Positions 17,142-27,783 of a stretch of 64,000 nucleotides of DNA are shown here, piece after piece (the stretch's first letter is position 1; every line of letters starts with the position of its first letter). The DNA comes from an uncultured Rhizobiaceae group bacterium. GTDB lineage: Bacteria; Pseudomonadota; Alphaproteobacteria; Rhizobiales; Rhizobiaceae. A program made the position numbers and the translations under genes. A model generated the notes under the pieces. It was not told where the DNA came from. It ran no database searches and saw nothing but the letters and a program-made list of their open reading frames with translations. The stretch is from the NCBI GenBank assembly GCA_938010435.1, contig CALLUS010000009.1, positions 1 through 64,000 of the forward strand. Direction: 5' to 3'.

Positions 17142-20100
17142 TTATTCCCGGGCCAAGTCTGCCAAAATATTAGCGGCAACGGTCAAGCGTGACACGCTCA
17201 CTTTATCGGTTTCAACAATGCCACTCATTTGATCGCGGGTTCGTGTGACAGCCTTTTCATTGGTTTTCATCCATTGATCGGTTGTGCCTTTGCTTTTGAG
17301 TACATCGACAACAATGTCCCGTCGAGCGCGGTGTAGACTTTGTAGGGCACGGTCAAGCGCCAATCCGTCATAGTAATCGTTTACCGTCATTTCTTGTGCG
17401 GCTTGAACCATGCGACCAATGCGGAAGATTTCTGTGATCGAAAAGAATGTTTTTGCAGCCGTATCCAACGATTTGCCAGCGGTGTTGGCTGACCACAAAA
17501 TATCAGGAATGAGACCAGCAATGGGAAGACGGGCTAATGTGCGTGCCAATTGCTCAGGCACTCCGGCTTCCTTGAAACGGGCGCAATCGGCGTCTATTCG
17601 CTCACGCAAAAAGTCTGGTACAATTTTTTCCAGTTTTGGCATGAGTGTATCAATCGCTTTTTGATAGTCGGAAATGACTGGAGCGATGCCTTTGGAGAAA
17701 TCCCCGTAGCGGGCGAACCAAATGGTTTGGGAAATCACCCGATTTTGCACGATACCGTAAAGTTCCAGTTGAAGGTCACCTGGAATTTTAGCGTCTAACT
17801 GATCAATGGCTTTGTTGATTGCAGGTAATCTAAAGGCATCTCGAACGGCAACATACGCTGCGGCGATTGTGTCAGTGGATGCTCCTGTGCGGTCTTTGGC
17901 ACGGGCAATCATTGTGCTGCCACCACGGTTGATCATGGAGTTTACTACAACAGTTCCGATAATTTCCCGACGCAAACGATGTTGGTTGATTTCTTTGACA
18001 TAGGTTTTTTGCATTTTTGGCGGGAAGTAATCCACTAACATGCTGTTCAGATACGGGTCATCCGGCAATTTGCTGTCGACAATATCATCCAGTGCTACAA
18101 TTTTTGCATAAGCTAATAGCACGCCCATTTCAGCGCGAGTGAGTGGTTCACCTGCAGCCTGTCGTTCTGATAAAACAATATCATCCGGCAGGTCTTCAAC
18201 AGCCCGATCGAGTTTGTTCCGGCCTTCAAGGTTTTGCATCAAACGTTGTTGATGGGGCAAATCTTCCATACCGCGCCGTTCGGTGAGCGAGATGGAAAGT
18301 GTTTGTAAATAGTTGTTGCGCAGAACGAGTTCAGCGACGGTTTCTGTCATGCTCTCCAGAAGTGTGTTGCGTTTTGCGCGTGACAGTTTTCCGGACTTCA
18401 TGGCAGCGGCCAACGCGATTTTGATGTTTACTTCCACATCGGAAGAATTTACACCCGCTGAATTGTCGATGGCATCAGAATTGCATCGTCCGCCCAGTGT
18501 GTTGAACTCTATGCGGCCTCTTTGGGTTACACCAAGGTTGGCACCTTCTCCAATGACTTTACAGCGGAGTTCTTTCGCTGTGACGCGGATTGCATCATTA
18601 CTGCGATCTCCAGCGTCTACATCTGATTCATGGCTGGCGCGAATATAAGTTCCAATGCCACCGAACCACATCAGGTCAATTTCCATTTTTAAAATGGCAT
18701 TCATAACTGTTTGCGGACTGTGGTTGCCGGTTTCCAAACCTATCGCATCGGCTGCAGGTTTGGTTAGCGTGATGGATTTTGCTGAGCGGGGGAACACACC
18801 GCCACCTTTGGAAATAAGATCTGTTTTATAGTCTTTCCAGCTTGAACGCCCAGCGTCGAACAGGCGTTTGCGTTCTTTGAAGCTGGAGATAATGTCGGGA
18901 TTTGGGTCGATGAAAATATCGCGGTGATCAAAAGCTGCTATCAGGCGGGTTTGTTTTGACAGCAACATGCCGTTGCCGAATACATCGCCAGACATGTCAC
19001 CCACGCCTGCTACGGTGAATGAAGTGGATTGGATATCCCAACTTTTGCCGTCTTGTTCCATTTCACGGAAATGACGCTTCACCGCTTCCCAAGCGCCACG
19101 TGCTGTGATGCCCATTTTCTTATGGTCGTATCCGGCAGACCCACCCGAGGCGAATGCATCGTCTAACCAAAAATCATAGTCCTGACTGATGACGTTTGCT
19201 GTGTCCGAAAACGTAGAAGTGCCTTTGTCTGCAGCGACTACAAAATAAGGGTCGTCACCGTCGTGGCGTACGATCTGTTTTGGTGGCACGACTTTACCAT
19301 CAACCAGATTGTCAGTGAGTGACAGCAATGATGAGATGAACGTTTTATAGGCGCCACGCCCCTCTTCAAACCACGCGTTGCGATCTATGCTCGGATCAGG
19401 CAGTTGTTTGGGTACGAAACCACCTTTGGAACCTACGGGCACAATAACTGCATTTTTGACTTGCTGTGCTTTCACCAATCCCAATACTTCAGTGCGATAG
19501 TCTTGTGCGCGATCTGACCAACGCAAGCCCCCACGAGCTACAGGTCCAAAACGCAGGTGCAATCCTTCTAAACGCGGTGATGACACAAATATTTCGCGAT
19601 AAGGAACGGGTTGCGGCATGATCGCGATGGCGGATGGATCGACTTTGAATGCCAAAACAGGCGTTGGGGTATTTTCAGTTCCTGGTTTGGTGAGAATATC
19701 AGAGTAGAAATTGGTGCGAAGGGTGGCATCCATCACATTCAGGAAATTGCGTACAATACGGTCGTCGTCACTTGAGCTTATGTTCTCAATTGCCGAAGTG
19801 ATGTCAGAGCGTTTGTCCTTCATCTTCTTGTCACGGGATTTTACATCAGGATCGAAACGTAAGGTAAAGTAGGTTGATAAATCACGGGTTACATCAGGAT
19901 AATTGGCCAACGTTCTGGCCATGCTGTGTACTGTGAAGCGAGACCGGACTTGGCGCAGATAACGTGCAACCGCGCGAAACACAGATGTAGTTTTCCAGTC
20001 GAGACCGGACATTAAAATTAGTGCGTTGAAATTGTCGTTATCCGCGTGCCCATTCCATATAGCTGCAATGGCTTCAATCAGAGGTTGGTCCAAATCTTTG

Positions 20101-21857
20101 CGGTTGACCACCGTATGCGAGTTCGTGCGCAACAACATGTCGTGCACGAAAACTGTGTTTCCATCATCGCGTTCGATTTCAAAGGTTATTTCCTCAATCA
20201 CTTGGAAGCCCAAGTTTTCAAGTAAAGGGACACGCTGTGAAAGTGGGATCGAAGATACGAGGTGAAATAATTTCAGACCAATATATCCCTTATTACTATT
20301 TTCTACGTCATGAAAATCGAGCGCAATCGATGTCTCATCTTCAAGACTTTCCAACAGTTTGGAATCTTCTAAAGCATTTTGAGGCAATGTGCTTTGTTGA
20401 TAGGCAATCGGGAAAGTGTGTCGTGGTGTTTCAGCGCCACCATGTTCGATCAAGCGGTCACCCCAAGTTTGCACCATAGCGCGCACATCTTGTTCCAATT
20501 GGTCGCTGCTGATCTCAGGTGTTTTTCCACCAGAACGTCCGATTATAAAATGTACACGAGTCAGGCTGTTTTCCAGAAAAGCGGGGTAAAACGCGGAAAG
20601 ATAACCGTCATAAATTTTTTCTAGATATGCCCCCACGTTTCGACGCACATCAGAATCATACCGATCGCGTGGTACAAACATCATCACCGATACAAACCGA
20701 TCAAATTTATCAGGGCGAGGAAGAACCCGGACCCGTGGCCGCTCATCAAGCTTTATGGCAATATCAGAAAATTCAGCCAATAAGTTTTGGTCAAGCTGGA
20801 ACATCTCATCGCGTGGCCATGTTTCCATGACATTAATCAGGGCTTTGCCTGTGTGACTCTTGCGATCCACATCGAAGTCTTCAAGTACGGCGCTGACTTT
20901 GTGGCGTAACACCGGAATAGTCATAACCGATTTTGTATATGCGGTAGATGTAAACAGGCCTACCACGCGCAGTTCACCAGCCAGCTTTCCGTCTTTAGAA
21001 TAGCGTTTGATGCCAATGTAATCGAGATGTACGCGGCGATGTACGCGAGATCTGGCGTTTGCTTTGGTGATGATCAATGGATCGGGACGAAATAGAAAGT
21101 CGCGGATTTCAGGTGTGAGCACTACAGGTTCACCACCACGGGTCATCACAGCTAAATCATCATCACGCAAAATGCCGAGTGCGGAACCTTTAACTGGCTT
21201 TATTTGCCCTGATTTGCGATTGCCCTCGAACGTGTATTCACGCAAACCCAGAAGTGTGAAATTGTCGTTCGACAACCATTCTAAAAATTGAACGGCTTCT
21301 GCCAATTCTTCCGCTGGAACCGGTGGCGGGTTAGTGCGAAATTCTGCAACTTTTTCACCGATTCTGGCCAACATGTTTTGCCAGTCGTCGGTGACAAGTC
21401 GCACTTGGTTGAGCACTTCTTTCAATCCGCGTTTTATGTCGGCGCGCTGGTCTGTGGTGGTTTTTGAAAGAACAACCAGCATGAGTGACGTGCGTCCCCG
21501 TGTGGGGCTTTCCAACAACGGATGGGACACAAATAAAATGTCTTGCTGGTGCTGGCTCAGTTCAACCAAAACGGAATCCACGATGAAAGGCCGGTTGCCC
21601 ATGGTGAGTGTGACAAGCGTTTTATCACTGCCTAGTTGCTCGACCTTCAGCGTCCGTCCAGATTTTGCACTAAAGGCTTTGTGACCTGACACCGTGATTT
21701 CGGCCAAACAATCAGTCGTTAGAGCCTGTAGATCTTCCAATGCAACATTGGCCAATATTTCAGGTGCCAGATTTGCGGCCCGTGCGTCTTTTTTTGGGAT
21801 AGCTTTTACAACAGAATTGATGAGGGTCTTTATAGCTTTGCCTGAGGGCATTGGCAT
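17142..21857 (-). CDS. gdh: NAD-dependent glutamate dehydrogenase, large type
   Basis: Oxidises glutamate to 2-oxoglutarate and ammonium with NAD. At 1571 residues it belongs to the large (about 180 kDa) class found in alphaproteobacteria. The N-terminal third is regulatory; the central catalytic domain shows the substrate-binding and lysine motif ARGGLRWSDRAQDYRTE, then KNAVIVPVGSKGGFV and the NAD-binding GVGDMSGDVFGNGML. ATG 21857 (MPMPSGKAIK) avoids overlap with the divergent gene; an upstream in-frame start at 21926 would overlap it. Product 2-oxoglutarate feeds the sucAB complex encoded at 40.5-44.8 kb. Confidence 0.95.
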   Translation of the reverse strand: MPMPSGKAIKTLINSVVKAIPKKDARAANLAPEILANVALEDLQALTTDCLAEITVSGHKAFSAKSGRTLKVEQLGSDKTLVTLTMGNRPFIVDSVLVELSQHQQDILFVSHPLLESPTRGRTSLMLVVLSKTTTDQRADIKRGLKEVLNQVRLVTDDWQNMLARIGEKVAEFRTNPPPVPAEELAEAVQFLEWLSNDNFTLLGLREYTFEGNRKSGQIKPVKGSALGILRDDDLAVMTRGGEPVVLTPEIRDFLFRPDPLIITKANARSRVHRRVHLDYIGIKRYSKDGKLAGELRVVGLFTSTAYTKSVMTIPVLRHKVSAVLEDFDVDRKSHTGKALINVMETWPRDEMFQLDQNLLAEFSDIAIKLDERPRVRVLPRPDKFDRFVSVMMFVPRDRYDSDVRRNVGAYLEKIYDGYLSAFYPAFLENSLTRVHFIIGRSGGKTPEISSDQLEQDVRAMVQTWGDRLIEHGGAETPRHTFPIAYQQSTLPQNALEDSKLLESLEDETSIALDFHDVENSNKGYIGLKLFHLVSSIPLSQRVPLLENLGFQVIEEITFEIERDDGNTVFVHDMLLRTNSHTVVNRKDLDQPLIEAIAAIWNGHADNDNFNALILMSGLDWKTTSVFRAVARYLRQVRSRFTVHSMARTLANYPDVTRDLSTYFTLRFDPDVKSRDKKMKDKRSDITSAIENISSSDDDRIVRNFLNVMDATLRTNFYSDILTKPGTENTPTPVLAFKVDPSAIAIMPQPVPYREIFVSSPRLEGLHLRFGPVARGGLRWSDRAQDYRTEVLGLVKAQQVKNAVIVPVGSKGGFVPKQLPDPSIDRNAWFEEGRGAYKTFISSLLSLTDNLVDGKVVPPKQIVRHDGDDPYFVVAADKGTSTFSDTANVISQDYDFWLDDAFASGGSAGYDHKKMGITARGAWEAVKRHFREMEQDGKSWDIQSTSFTVAGVGDMSGDVFGNGMLLSKQTRLIAAFDHRDIFIDPNPDIISSFKERKRLFDAGRSSWKDYKTDLISKGGGVFPRSAKSITLTKPAADAIGLETGNHSPQTVMNAILKMEIDLMWFGGIGTYIRASHESDVDAGDRSNDAIRVTAKELRCKVIGEGANLGVTQRGRIEFNTLGGRCNSDAIDNSAGVNSSDVEVNIKIALAAAMKSGKLSRAKRNTLLESMTETVAELVLRNNYLQTLSISLTERRGMEDLPHQQRLMQNLEGRNKLDRAVEDLPDDIVLSERQAAGEPLTRAEMGVLLAYAKIVALDDIVDSKLPDDPYLNSMLVDYFPPKMQKTYVKEINQHRLRREIIGTVVVNSMINRGGSTMIARAKDRTGASTDTIAAAYVAVRDAFRLPAINKAIDQLDAKIPGDLQLELYGIVQNRVISQTIWFARYGDFSKGIAPVISDYQKAIDTLMPKLEKIVPDFLRERIDADCARFKEAGVPEQLARTLARLPIAGLIPDILWSANTAGKSLDTAAKTFFSITEIFRIGRMVQAAQEMTVNDYYDGLALDRALQSLHRARRDIVVDVLKSKGTTDQWMKTNEKAVTRTRDQMSGIVETDKVSVSRLTVAANILADLARE

Positions 21858-21918
21858 TGTGTTAAATCCTGTTTCGGTGCTTTGTTTGACATGGCAAGAA
21901 TCACACGGAAGCAAGGCT

Positions 21919-22497
21919 ATGACCAAAGATCAAGAAAAAGCGCCCATTGCACTTAAATTTGATGCAGAAACCCCAATATCTGAAAAAACTCAGGCTTATT
22001 TTGATCTTTGTCAGGAGAAACTCGGCCTCGTGCCAAATGTTTTGAAGGCTTATGCATTCAACGAGAAAAAACTTCGTGCGTTTACGGAAATGTACAACGA
22101 CTTGATGTTGGGCGATTCCAAACTGTCTAAATTGGAACGGGAAATGATCGCCGTTGTGGTTTCATCGGTAAATAAATGTTTTTATTGCCTTACCGCCCAT
22201 GGGGCTGCTGTTCGACAATTGTCGGGCGATCCTAAGTTGGGGGAAATTATGGTGATGAACTATCGCGTTGCTCCAATCTCGAATCAACAAATGGCGATGT
22301 TGGATTTTGCAGATAAGCTAACCCGTCAGCCTGACATGATTGTGGAGAGTGATCGGCAGGGTCTGCGTGATATAGGTTGGACGGATCGTGACATTTGGGA
22401 CATTGCTAACGTGGCGGGATTTTTCAATATGACCAACCGCGTGGCGAGTGCAACGGATATGCACCCAAATGACGAATATCATGCGACGTATCGTTGA
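21919..22497 (+). CDS. Peroxidase-related (AhpD/CMD-like) enzyme
   Basis: A 192-residue all-helical protein of the carboxymuconolactone decarboxylase/AhpD superfamily. The redox motif CFYCLTAHG (residues about 87-95) has the CxxC and downstream His that support alkylhydroperoxidase activity; the N-terminal AYFDLCQEKLGLVPNVLKA matches the peroxidase-related subfamily. The C-terminus (NRVASATDMHPNDEYH) is also typical. It is divergent from glutamate dehydrogenase, with only 61 bp between the two starts. Substrate unknown. Confidence 0.88.
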   Translation: MTKDQEKAPIALKFDAETPISEKTQAYFDLCQEKLGLVPNVLKAYAFNEKKLRAFTEMYNDLMLGDSKLSKLEREMIAVVVSSVNKCFYCLTAHGAAVRQLSGDPKLGEIMVMNYRVAPISNQQMAMLDFADKLTRQPDMIVESDRQGLRDIGWTDRDIWDIANVAGFFNMTNRVASATDMHPNDEYHATYR

Positions 22498-22503
22498 ATA
22501 GGT

Positions 22504-23253
22504 TTAAGCTGATTTAGCGATTTGGATGGTTCTATTTTCGGCCAGATTATCTGCTGTACCGATCCATAGATCGAGAAAATTATCCAGAAATGTGCTGACC
22601 GGCGGATCATAGAGCATTCGACCATCAAGTTGTTGTTTGCGGTTTTGTGCGCCGGGCAAGACCATGCGATGCGCGCCCTTCACCGTCCATTTGCACAACA
22701 TCGCCAATGTGAGTTCCGTGTGAAACTGAAACGCGTATGTTTTCTCGCCATACCGGAACGCTTGATTGGGATAAGTTTCTGCGGTGGCCAGAAGTTCCGC
22801 GCCAAGAGGCAGGTCGCACCCTTCACGGTGGAAATGATAAATCATCTCGGGCCAATCGAGGAGAGCTTTTCCTGCTGGCGTTGCCTGAAGCGGATAGTAG
22901 CCAATCTCCACTAATTCTTCCGGATGTTGCCAAACATTGCCGCCAAGATGCCGTACAAGTTTTTGCGCGCCAAGGCAGATGCCAAGAAACGGGCGGTCTT
23001 CTTTCAGTGGCACACCAATCCAGTCGGTTTCACGTTTTACAAATTCATCAGGATCGTTAGCGCTCATGGGGCCACCAAACATAATGGCGCCTGCATGGTC
23101 CTCCATCGTTTCGGGCAATTCATCACCGAGCGGCGGGCGGCGAATGTCCAGTTCAAAACCACGTTCCACCAGCCGCATACCGACACGCCCGGGAGTGGAT
23201 GTTTCCTGATGAAGGATAATCAGAACTTTTGGTTTTGAATTAGATGTGCTCAT
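22504..23253 (-). CDS. Class-I glutamine amidotransferase-like protein
   Basis: A stand-alone GATase domain of 249 residues, related to GMP-synthase glutaminase domains. GAIMFGGPMSAND, the nucleophile elbow FLGICLGAQKL (catalytic Cys) and the FQFHTELT block (catalytic His, with HTE in place of the usual HPE) are visible. No synthetase domain is attached and no obvious acceptor enzyme is adjacent. It may hydrolyse gamma-glutamyl compounds; the real substrate is unknown. It converges on the AhpD-like gene with a 6-bp gap. Confidence 0.87.
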   Translation of the reverse strand: MSTSNSKPKVLIILHQETSTPGRVGMRLVERGFELDIRRPPLGDELPETMEDHAGAIMFGGPMSANDPDEFVKRETDWIGVPLKEDRPFLGICLGAQKLVRHLGGNVWQHPEELVEIGYYPLQATPAGKALLDWPEMIYHFHREGCDLPLGAELLATAETYPNQAFRYGEKTYAFQFHTELTLAMLCKWTVKGAHRMVLPGAQNRKQQLDGRMLYDPPVSTFLDNFLDLWIGTADNLAENRTIQIAKSA

Positions 23254-23353
23254 AAGTTTGTTATGGGGTGGGCTGAGTTGACTTGCAAGAAGTCAGCTTG
23301 TGTCTCTGTTTGGTCAGTGAAGACTTTATGATGTTGATTTTCCCCGTTACCGT

Positions 23354-23803
23354 TTAATCTTGGCGTGCAAGCACACGCTGTTTCAGCTCCATACGGTCTC
23401 GGGACTGGATGCCGATGAGTTCAGCCACACGCCAGACGATATTGTCTTCAAATTCGTGCAGTTCTCCGTCGGCATAAACCATTTCCCAAAGATCTTCGAC
23501 CAGAGCCAAGCGCTCTGTCATGTCCATTTCACGCTTCAGAACACTGGTGAATCCATAAAGGTCGATAGCCTCGCCATGGGCTTCACGGGCAGCTTTCTCA
23601 AGCGTCTTCGCGTCTTCTTTGCTCACGGCGTAGTGCTCGCTTAAAACAGTGTGCAGCTTCGCCTCTTCTTCAGGGCGAATTTTTCCGTCTGCTGCCATCA
23701 CCTGCACCATCAGGGCGGCAGCTGCCAAACGTTTGTCGAGAGGTGGTTTTTCAGAATTTGGCTCGGTGGCGAGTCCGAAAAGAGATTTGATTTGATCAAG
23801 CAT
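23354..23803 (-). CDS. TerB-family protein
   Basis: A 149-residue soluble helical protein of the TerB/DjlA-like superfamily. Two acidic helix-loop motifs are visible: VMAADGKIRPEEEAKL near residue 38 and MVYADGELHEFEDNIV near residue 107, the usual metal-binding-like positions. The role of stand-alone TerB proteins in alphaproteobacteria is not established; tellurite resistance should not be assumed, since no other ter genes are nearby. It lies 97 bp downstream of the membrane-anchored protein at 23901-24410, which may share its operon. Confidence 0.85.
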   Translation of the reverse strand: MLDQIKSLFGLATEPNSEKPPLDKRLAAAALMVQVMAADGKIRPEEEAKLHTVLSEHYAVSKEDAKTLEKAAREAHGEAIDLYGFTSVLKREMDMTERLALVEDLWEMVYADGELHEFEDNIVWRVAELIGIQSRDRMELKQRVLARQD

Positions 23804-23900
23804 GGGAGAAGTGTCGGTTGATTTTTAACAACCTTAAAGAGCTTTTGCGGGTTTGAGAATGTGCAATAGAACAGATTTCAAATGGCGTGATGCAATTGCA

Positions 23901-24410
23901 TCACCGACCCAGTTTGCGTTGCACGAGCTCTGCCATTTGGTGGTTCAAGGTGATTTCATTCGTTTTACCCAAACGGTTCATCATGGAAACAACATCGGCC
24001 TGCTCATCTATGGTCAACCATTCTTGAAGTTTTGTGCAAAGTATTGTTGTGGTTTTGCGCGGGTCAAGCGCTTGATTGCCAACCCAGTGGGCATAAACCA
24101 TCGCCTCCACAGCTTGTTCTTCGTCGCTTATGGTAAGAATTTCTTGTTTCATCAAACTTTGTTGAGCAGGGGTGAGTGAAGGATCTGTAATTACGGTTGA
24201 GAGCAAAGTTGCTGCTGCAACAACAGGATGATCAATAGCGGTGACGGGAGATCCCTCGGCTTGTTTGCGCAGTTTGTTCCTGCGGATTTTACCCTGTGCA
24301 CGACCAATAGCATCCATGGCTTCTGATCCGGCTTGGCTTAAATATTTCAATCGATACCACCAGAAAGCCGCAGCGCCCAAAATACTCAACACGAGAAAGA
24401 GTATATGCAT
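23901..24410 (-). CDS. Membrane-anchored protein of unknown function
   Basis: The 169-residue product has one N-terminal membrane helix (residues 2-20, MHILFLVLSILGAAAFWWY) and then a soluble helical domain with two helical hairpins (HPVVAAATLLSTVITD, QALDPRKTTTILCTKLQEWL). The soluble part looks like a TerB-type helical bundle, but I cannot confirm it. Its neighbour downstream is a TerB protein, so the pair may act together. The start is the only ATG before the membrane helix. Confidence 0.72.
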   Translation of the reverse strand: MHILFLVLSILGAAAFWWYRLKYLSQAGSEAMDAIGRAQGKIRRNKLRKQAEGSPVTAIDHPVVAAATLLSTVITDPSLTPAQQSLMKQEILTISDEEQAVEAMVYAHWVGNQALDPRKTTTILCTKLQEWLTIDEQADVVSMMNRLGKTNEITLNHQMAELVQRKLGR

Positions 24411-24616
24411 TGTTTATTCCCCCAGATTGCTAAGTGGACTTAATCAAGAAAATCCAAATCGAATATTAAAATATTTGTTGGGTGTTCCATTGCGGGGACA
24501 ATACCATCAGAAAAGAATGCGTGAGGTCAAAACTAATTTCGGGCGTTTTTGCGAAAGGTAGCGGATTCTGTTTTCGACTGGTTGAAGCAAATCTTTGCAG
24601 CTAAAAGAGCCAAATT

Positions 24617-25402
24617 CTAGACTCTGCGTTCAACCATCATTTTCTTGATTTTCGCAATGGCCTTTGCCGGGTTCAATCCCTTCGGGCACGCTTGCGTGCA
24701 ATTCATGATGGTATGACAGCGGTACAGACGGAATGGATCTTCCAAATTGTCGAGACGTTCGCCAGTGGCTTCATCGCGGGAATCGATCAACCAGCGATAG
24801 GCTTGTAGCAAAGTTGCTGGGCCGAGATAGCGGTCGCCATTCCACCAATAGGATGGGCATGATGTTGAGCAACAAGCGCACATGATGCATTCGTAAAGGC
24901 CGTCGAGTTTTTCACGGTCTTCAGGGGATTGTTTCCATTCCTTTTCCGGCTTCGGCGTCACCGTTTTCAAGTATGGTTCGATGGAGCGGTGCTGGGCGTA
25001 GAAATTGGTGAGGTCCGGCACAAGGTCTTTGACTACTGGCATATGTGGTAATGGGTAAATTTTTACATCGCCAGACACTTCATCCATGCCCTTGGTGCAG
25101 GCCAACGTGTTGGTGCCGTCAATGTTCATGGCGCAAGAGCCACAAATACCTTCGCGGCACGAACGGCGGAAGGTGAGGGTCGGGTCGATGTTGGATTTGA
25201 TCCAGATCAACGCATCCAGAACCATAGGGCCGCAATCATCGGTGTTCACCGTATATGTGTCCACACGGGGGTTACCATCATCATCCGGTGACCAGCGATA
25301 AATCTTGAATTCGCGGGAAGGGGCTGCTGCATCAGACGCAATTTTCGTCCAGACTTTGCCGTCTTCAAGACGGGAATTTTTGGGGAGGGCTAATTCAACC
25401 AT
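24617..25402 (-). CDS. sdhB: Succinate dehydrogenase iron-sulfur subunit
   Basis: Electron-transfer subunit of complex II, 261 residues. The [2Fe-2S] cluster cysteines are in [13 protein letters not shown] with a later LACTKG; the [4Fe-4S] and [3Fe-4S] sites are [13 protein letters not shown] and [17 protein letters not shown]. The ubiquinone-site tryptophan region PSYWWNGD is present. It is the last gene of the sdhCDA-orf-sdhB operon and, unusually, is separated from sdhA by a 151-codon unknown gene. Confidence 0.97.
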   Translation of the reverse strand: MVELALPKNSRLEDGKVWTKIASDAAAPSREFKIYRWSPDDDGNPRVDTYTVNTDDCGPMVLDALIWIKSNIDPTLTFRRSCREGICGSCAMNIDGTNTLACTKGMDEVSGDVKIYPLPHMPVVKDLVPDLTNFYAQHRSIEPYLKTVTPKPEKEWKQSPEDREKLDGLYECIMCACCSTSCPSYWWNGDRYLGPATLLQAYRWLIDSRDEATGERLDNLEDPFRLYRCHTIMNCTQACPKGLNPAKAIAKIKKMMVERRV

Positions 25403-25445
25403 TTTACTACCAACCTAACCATCTAGTTTTTTTCATTTTGTCTGC

Positions 25446-25901
25446 TCAAGATTGAATTTCGTTCAAAAGAGCTTTGTCTACATTTTCAAAGAAATTTAGA
25501 AAGTCGTTATATGTAAGCTTCAGAAGCGCATTTTGAGGGGGGCGAGAAAAAGGTCGCCATTGTCCTGAAATTTTTAGTTTATCGCGATTACTCGTGGTGA
25601 ATAGGTGCGCCGCTTTGAATAATCTTACTCTAATTTTATTAGCTAACTCAATTGGATGATTTTCAGTTTTACTGTCTAATGGAGCTTCACATCGCTTGTC
25701 TGAAAAAGTTTGTAAATCCAAAGCAGGATAGCACTGCGCTTCATTTCCGACTAACTCGACTATTTCACTTCTGAGCCCCTTGAGTTCTATAAGTTCGATT
25801 TTCTCAATCTCAAAAGATTGCGGTCCCCACAAGTTTGCAAGAGCCGCATATCCAGTAAAAATCGCTGAAAACAATGAGATTATGATGGCTTTATTATTCA
25901 A
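25446..25901 (-). CDS. Unknown exported/anchored protein inserted between sdhA and sdhB
   Basis: The 151-residue product starts with a hydrophobic segment (residues 4-24, AIIISLFSAIFTGYAALANL), which could be a signal anchor or signal peptide; the rest is mixed alpha/beta with two cysteines (about residues 57 and 70). I recognise no domain. It lies 33 bp after sdhA and 43 bp before sdhB and is visibly richer in A/T than both. No clear Shine-Dalgarno is seen. It might be a recent insertion into the operon; homology to complex II assembly factors is not apparent. Confidence 0.6.
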   Translation of the reverse strand: MNNKAIIISLFSAIFTGYAALANLWGPQSFEIEKIELIELKGLRSEIVELVGNEAQCYPALDLQTFSDKRCEAPLDSKTENHPIELANKIRVRLFKAAHLFTTSNRDKLKISGQWRPFSRPPQNALLKLTYNDFLNFFENVDKALLNEIQS

Positions 25902-25934
25902 GCTGACCAGCTAACTTTTTTAAATTCATATTCC

Positions 25935-27779
25935 TTAGTACACCCGAGCCTTTGGCTTGATATAGCTGACTTCGTTGGACAGCGTGTATGTGTGCACAGG
26001 GCGGTCGCCTAGCGTGACTTTCTTTTTGTCATTGTCAGCGAACGCCAGCGTGTGGTGCATCCAGTTTTTGTCGTCGCGGTCCGGATAATCCTCGTGGGCA
26101 TGTGCGCCGCGGCTTTCCTTGCGGGCGGCGGCAGACTCTACGGTGACCACGGCTTGGGAAATCAGATTGTCGAATTCCATTGTTTCCACCAGATCGGTGT
26201 TCCATATCAGGCCTTTGTCTTCGACCGAAATATCATCAGAACTCGACCACACATCGGCGATCTTTTTCTGACCTTCTTCAAGAATTTCGCTGGTGCGGAA
26301 TACGGCGCAATTTGTTTGCATTGTCTCCTGCATGGCATCGCGCAGTTTTGCAGTCGGTGTGTCGCCATCTGCATAACGGAAATGATCCAAACGGGAGACG
26401 GCTAAATCGCCAGCATCTGCCGGAAGCGGCGCATGGCTGGAACCCGCTTGTACGGTTTCCTGACAGCGTAGACCCGCTGCGCGGCCAAAGACTACAAGGT
26501 CGATCAGTGAGTTGGAACCAAGACGGTTCGCACCGTGAACGGATACACAAGCGGCTTCGCCCACAGCCATGAGACCTTGGACGACGGTGTCCGGATCGCC
26601 ATTGGCTTTGGTCAATACTTCGCCGTGATAGTTGGTTGGAATGCCGCCCATATTGTAATGCACGGTGGGGATTACGGGGATCGGTTCTTTGTTCACATCG
26701 ACGCCTGCAAAGATTTTCGCAGATTCTGAAATGCCAGGCAAGCGTTCCGCCAGAAGTTCAGGCTCCAAATGATCGAGATGAAGGTAGATGTGGTCGTTCT
26801 TGGCACCAACGCCACGACCTTCACGAATTTCCATGGTCATGGAGCGGGACACCACGTCGCGGGATGCAAGGTCTTTGGCTGATGGGGCGTAACGTTCCAT
26901 GAAACGCTCACCTTCGGAGTTGACGAGATACCCGCCTTCGCCCCGTGACCCTTCCGTGATGAGACAACCCGCGCCATAGATTCCGGTCGGGTGAAATTGG
27001 ATGAATTCCATATCCTGTAACGGCAGGCCAGCACGCAGAACCATGGCATTGCCATCGCCTGTGCATGTGTGTGCCGATGTACAAGAGAAGTAAGCGCGGC
27101 CATAGCCGCCCGTGGCGAGAATGGTTTTGTGGGCTCGGAAACGGTGCAGTTCGCCCGTGGCCAAATCCATGGCGATCACGCCACGGCATGCGCCGTCTTC
27201 CATGATCAAATCAATGGCGAAATATTCAATGTAGAATTCCGCATCATATTTCAGGCTTTGGCCATAGAGCGTGTGCAACATGGCGTGGCCTGTGCGATCT
27301 GCCGCAGCACATGTGCGTTGTGCCGGTGGACCTTCGCCGAATTCTGTGGTCATGCCGCCAAACGGGCGCTGGTAGATTTTGCCTTCTTCGGTGCGCGAAA
27401 ACGGCACGCCGAAATGATCGAGCTCATAAACAGCCTTGGGCGCTTCACGACACAGATACTCAATCGCGTCTTGGTCACCCAACCAATCGGAACCCTTGAC
27501 GGTGTCATACATGTGCCACTGCCATGAATCTTTGCCCATATTGCCAAGTGAGGCTGCAACACCACCTTGTGCGGCAACCGTGTGGGAGCGGGTTGGGAAG
27601 ACCTTGGTGATGCAGGCGGTTTTCAATCCGGCTTGGGCGGCGCCCAATGTGGCACGAAGGCCGGCGCCACCGGCACCGACAACACACACGTCGATTGTGT
27701 GATCGATGAATTCATAGGTGCCGTTCAGGTTTGCGGTTTTTTTATTCGCTTTACCGTTTGCTTTTGCGTTCTTCGCCAA
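25935..27779 (-). CDS. sdhA: Succinate dehydrogenase flavoprotein subunit
   Basis: Catalytic subunit of complex II (succinate to fumarate), 614 residues. FAD-binding [14 protein letters not shown], the covalent FAD histidine in [10 protein letters not shown], active-site HPTGIYGAG and the arginine-containing [16 protein letters not shown] are all present. I chose the TTG at 27779 because GGAGG lies 8 nt upstream; another TTG at 27794 would overlap sdhD by 11 bp with no ribosome site. The N-terminus has an unusual Lys/Asn/Ala-rich stretch ([16 protein letters not shown]) before the conserved fold. Confidence 0.96.
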   Translation of the reverse strand: MAKNAKANGKANKKTANLNGTYEFIDHTIDVCVVGAGGAGLRATLGAAQAGLKTACITKVFPTRSHTVAAQGGVAASLGNMGKDSWQWHMYDTVKGSDWLGDQDAIEYLCREAPKAVYELDHFGVPFSRTEEGKIYQRPFGGMTTEFGEGPPAQRTCAAADRTGHAMLHTLYGQSLKYDAEFYIEYFAIDLIMEDGACRGVIAMDLATGELHRFRAHKTILATGGYGRAYFSCTSAHTCTGDGNAMVLRAGLPLQDMEFIQFHPTGIYGAGCLITEGSRGEGGYLVNSEGERFMERYAPSAKDLASRDVVSRSMTMEIREGRGVGAKNDHIYLHLDHLEPELLAERLPGISESAKIFAGVDVNKEPIPVIPTVHYNMGGIPTNYHGEVLTKANGDPDTVVQGLMAVGEAACVSVHGANRLGSNSLIDLVVFGRAAGLRCQETVQAGSSHAPLPADAGDLAVSRLDHFRYADGDTPTAKLRDAMQETMQTNCAVFRTSEILEEGQKKIADVWSSSDDISVEDKGLIWNTDLVETMEFDNLISQAVVTVESAAARKESRGAHAHEDYPDRDDKNWMHHTLAFADNDKKKVTLGDRPVHTYTLSNEVSYIKPKARVY

Positions 27780-27783
27780 AGTG

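Noticed and set aside
23354-23803. Tellurite resistance locus
   Set aside because: Only a lone TerB-type domain is present; no terZ, terD, terC or other resistance genes are nearby.
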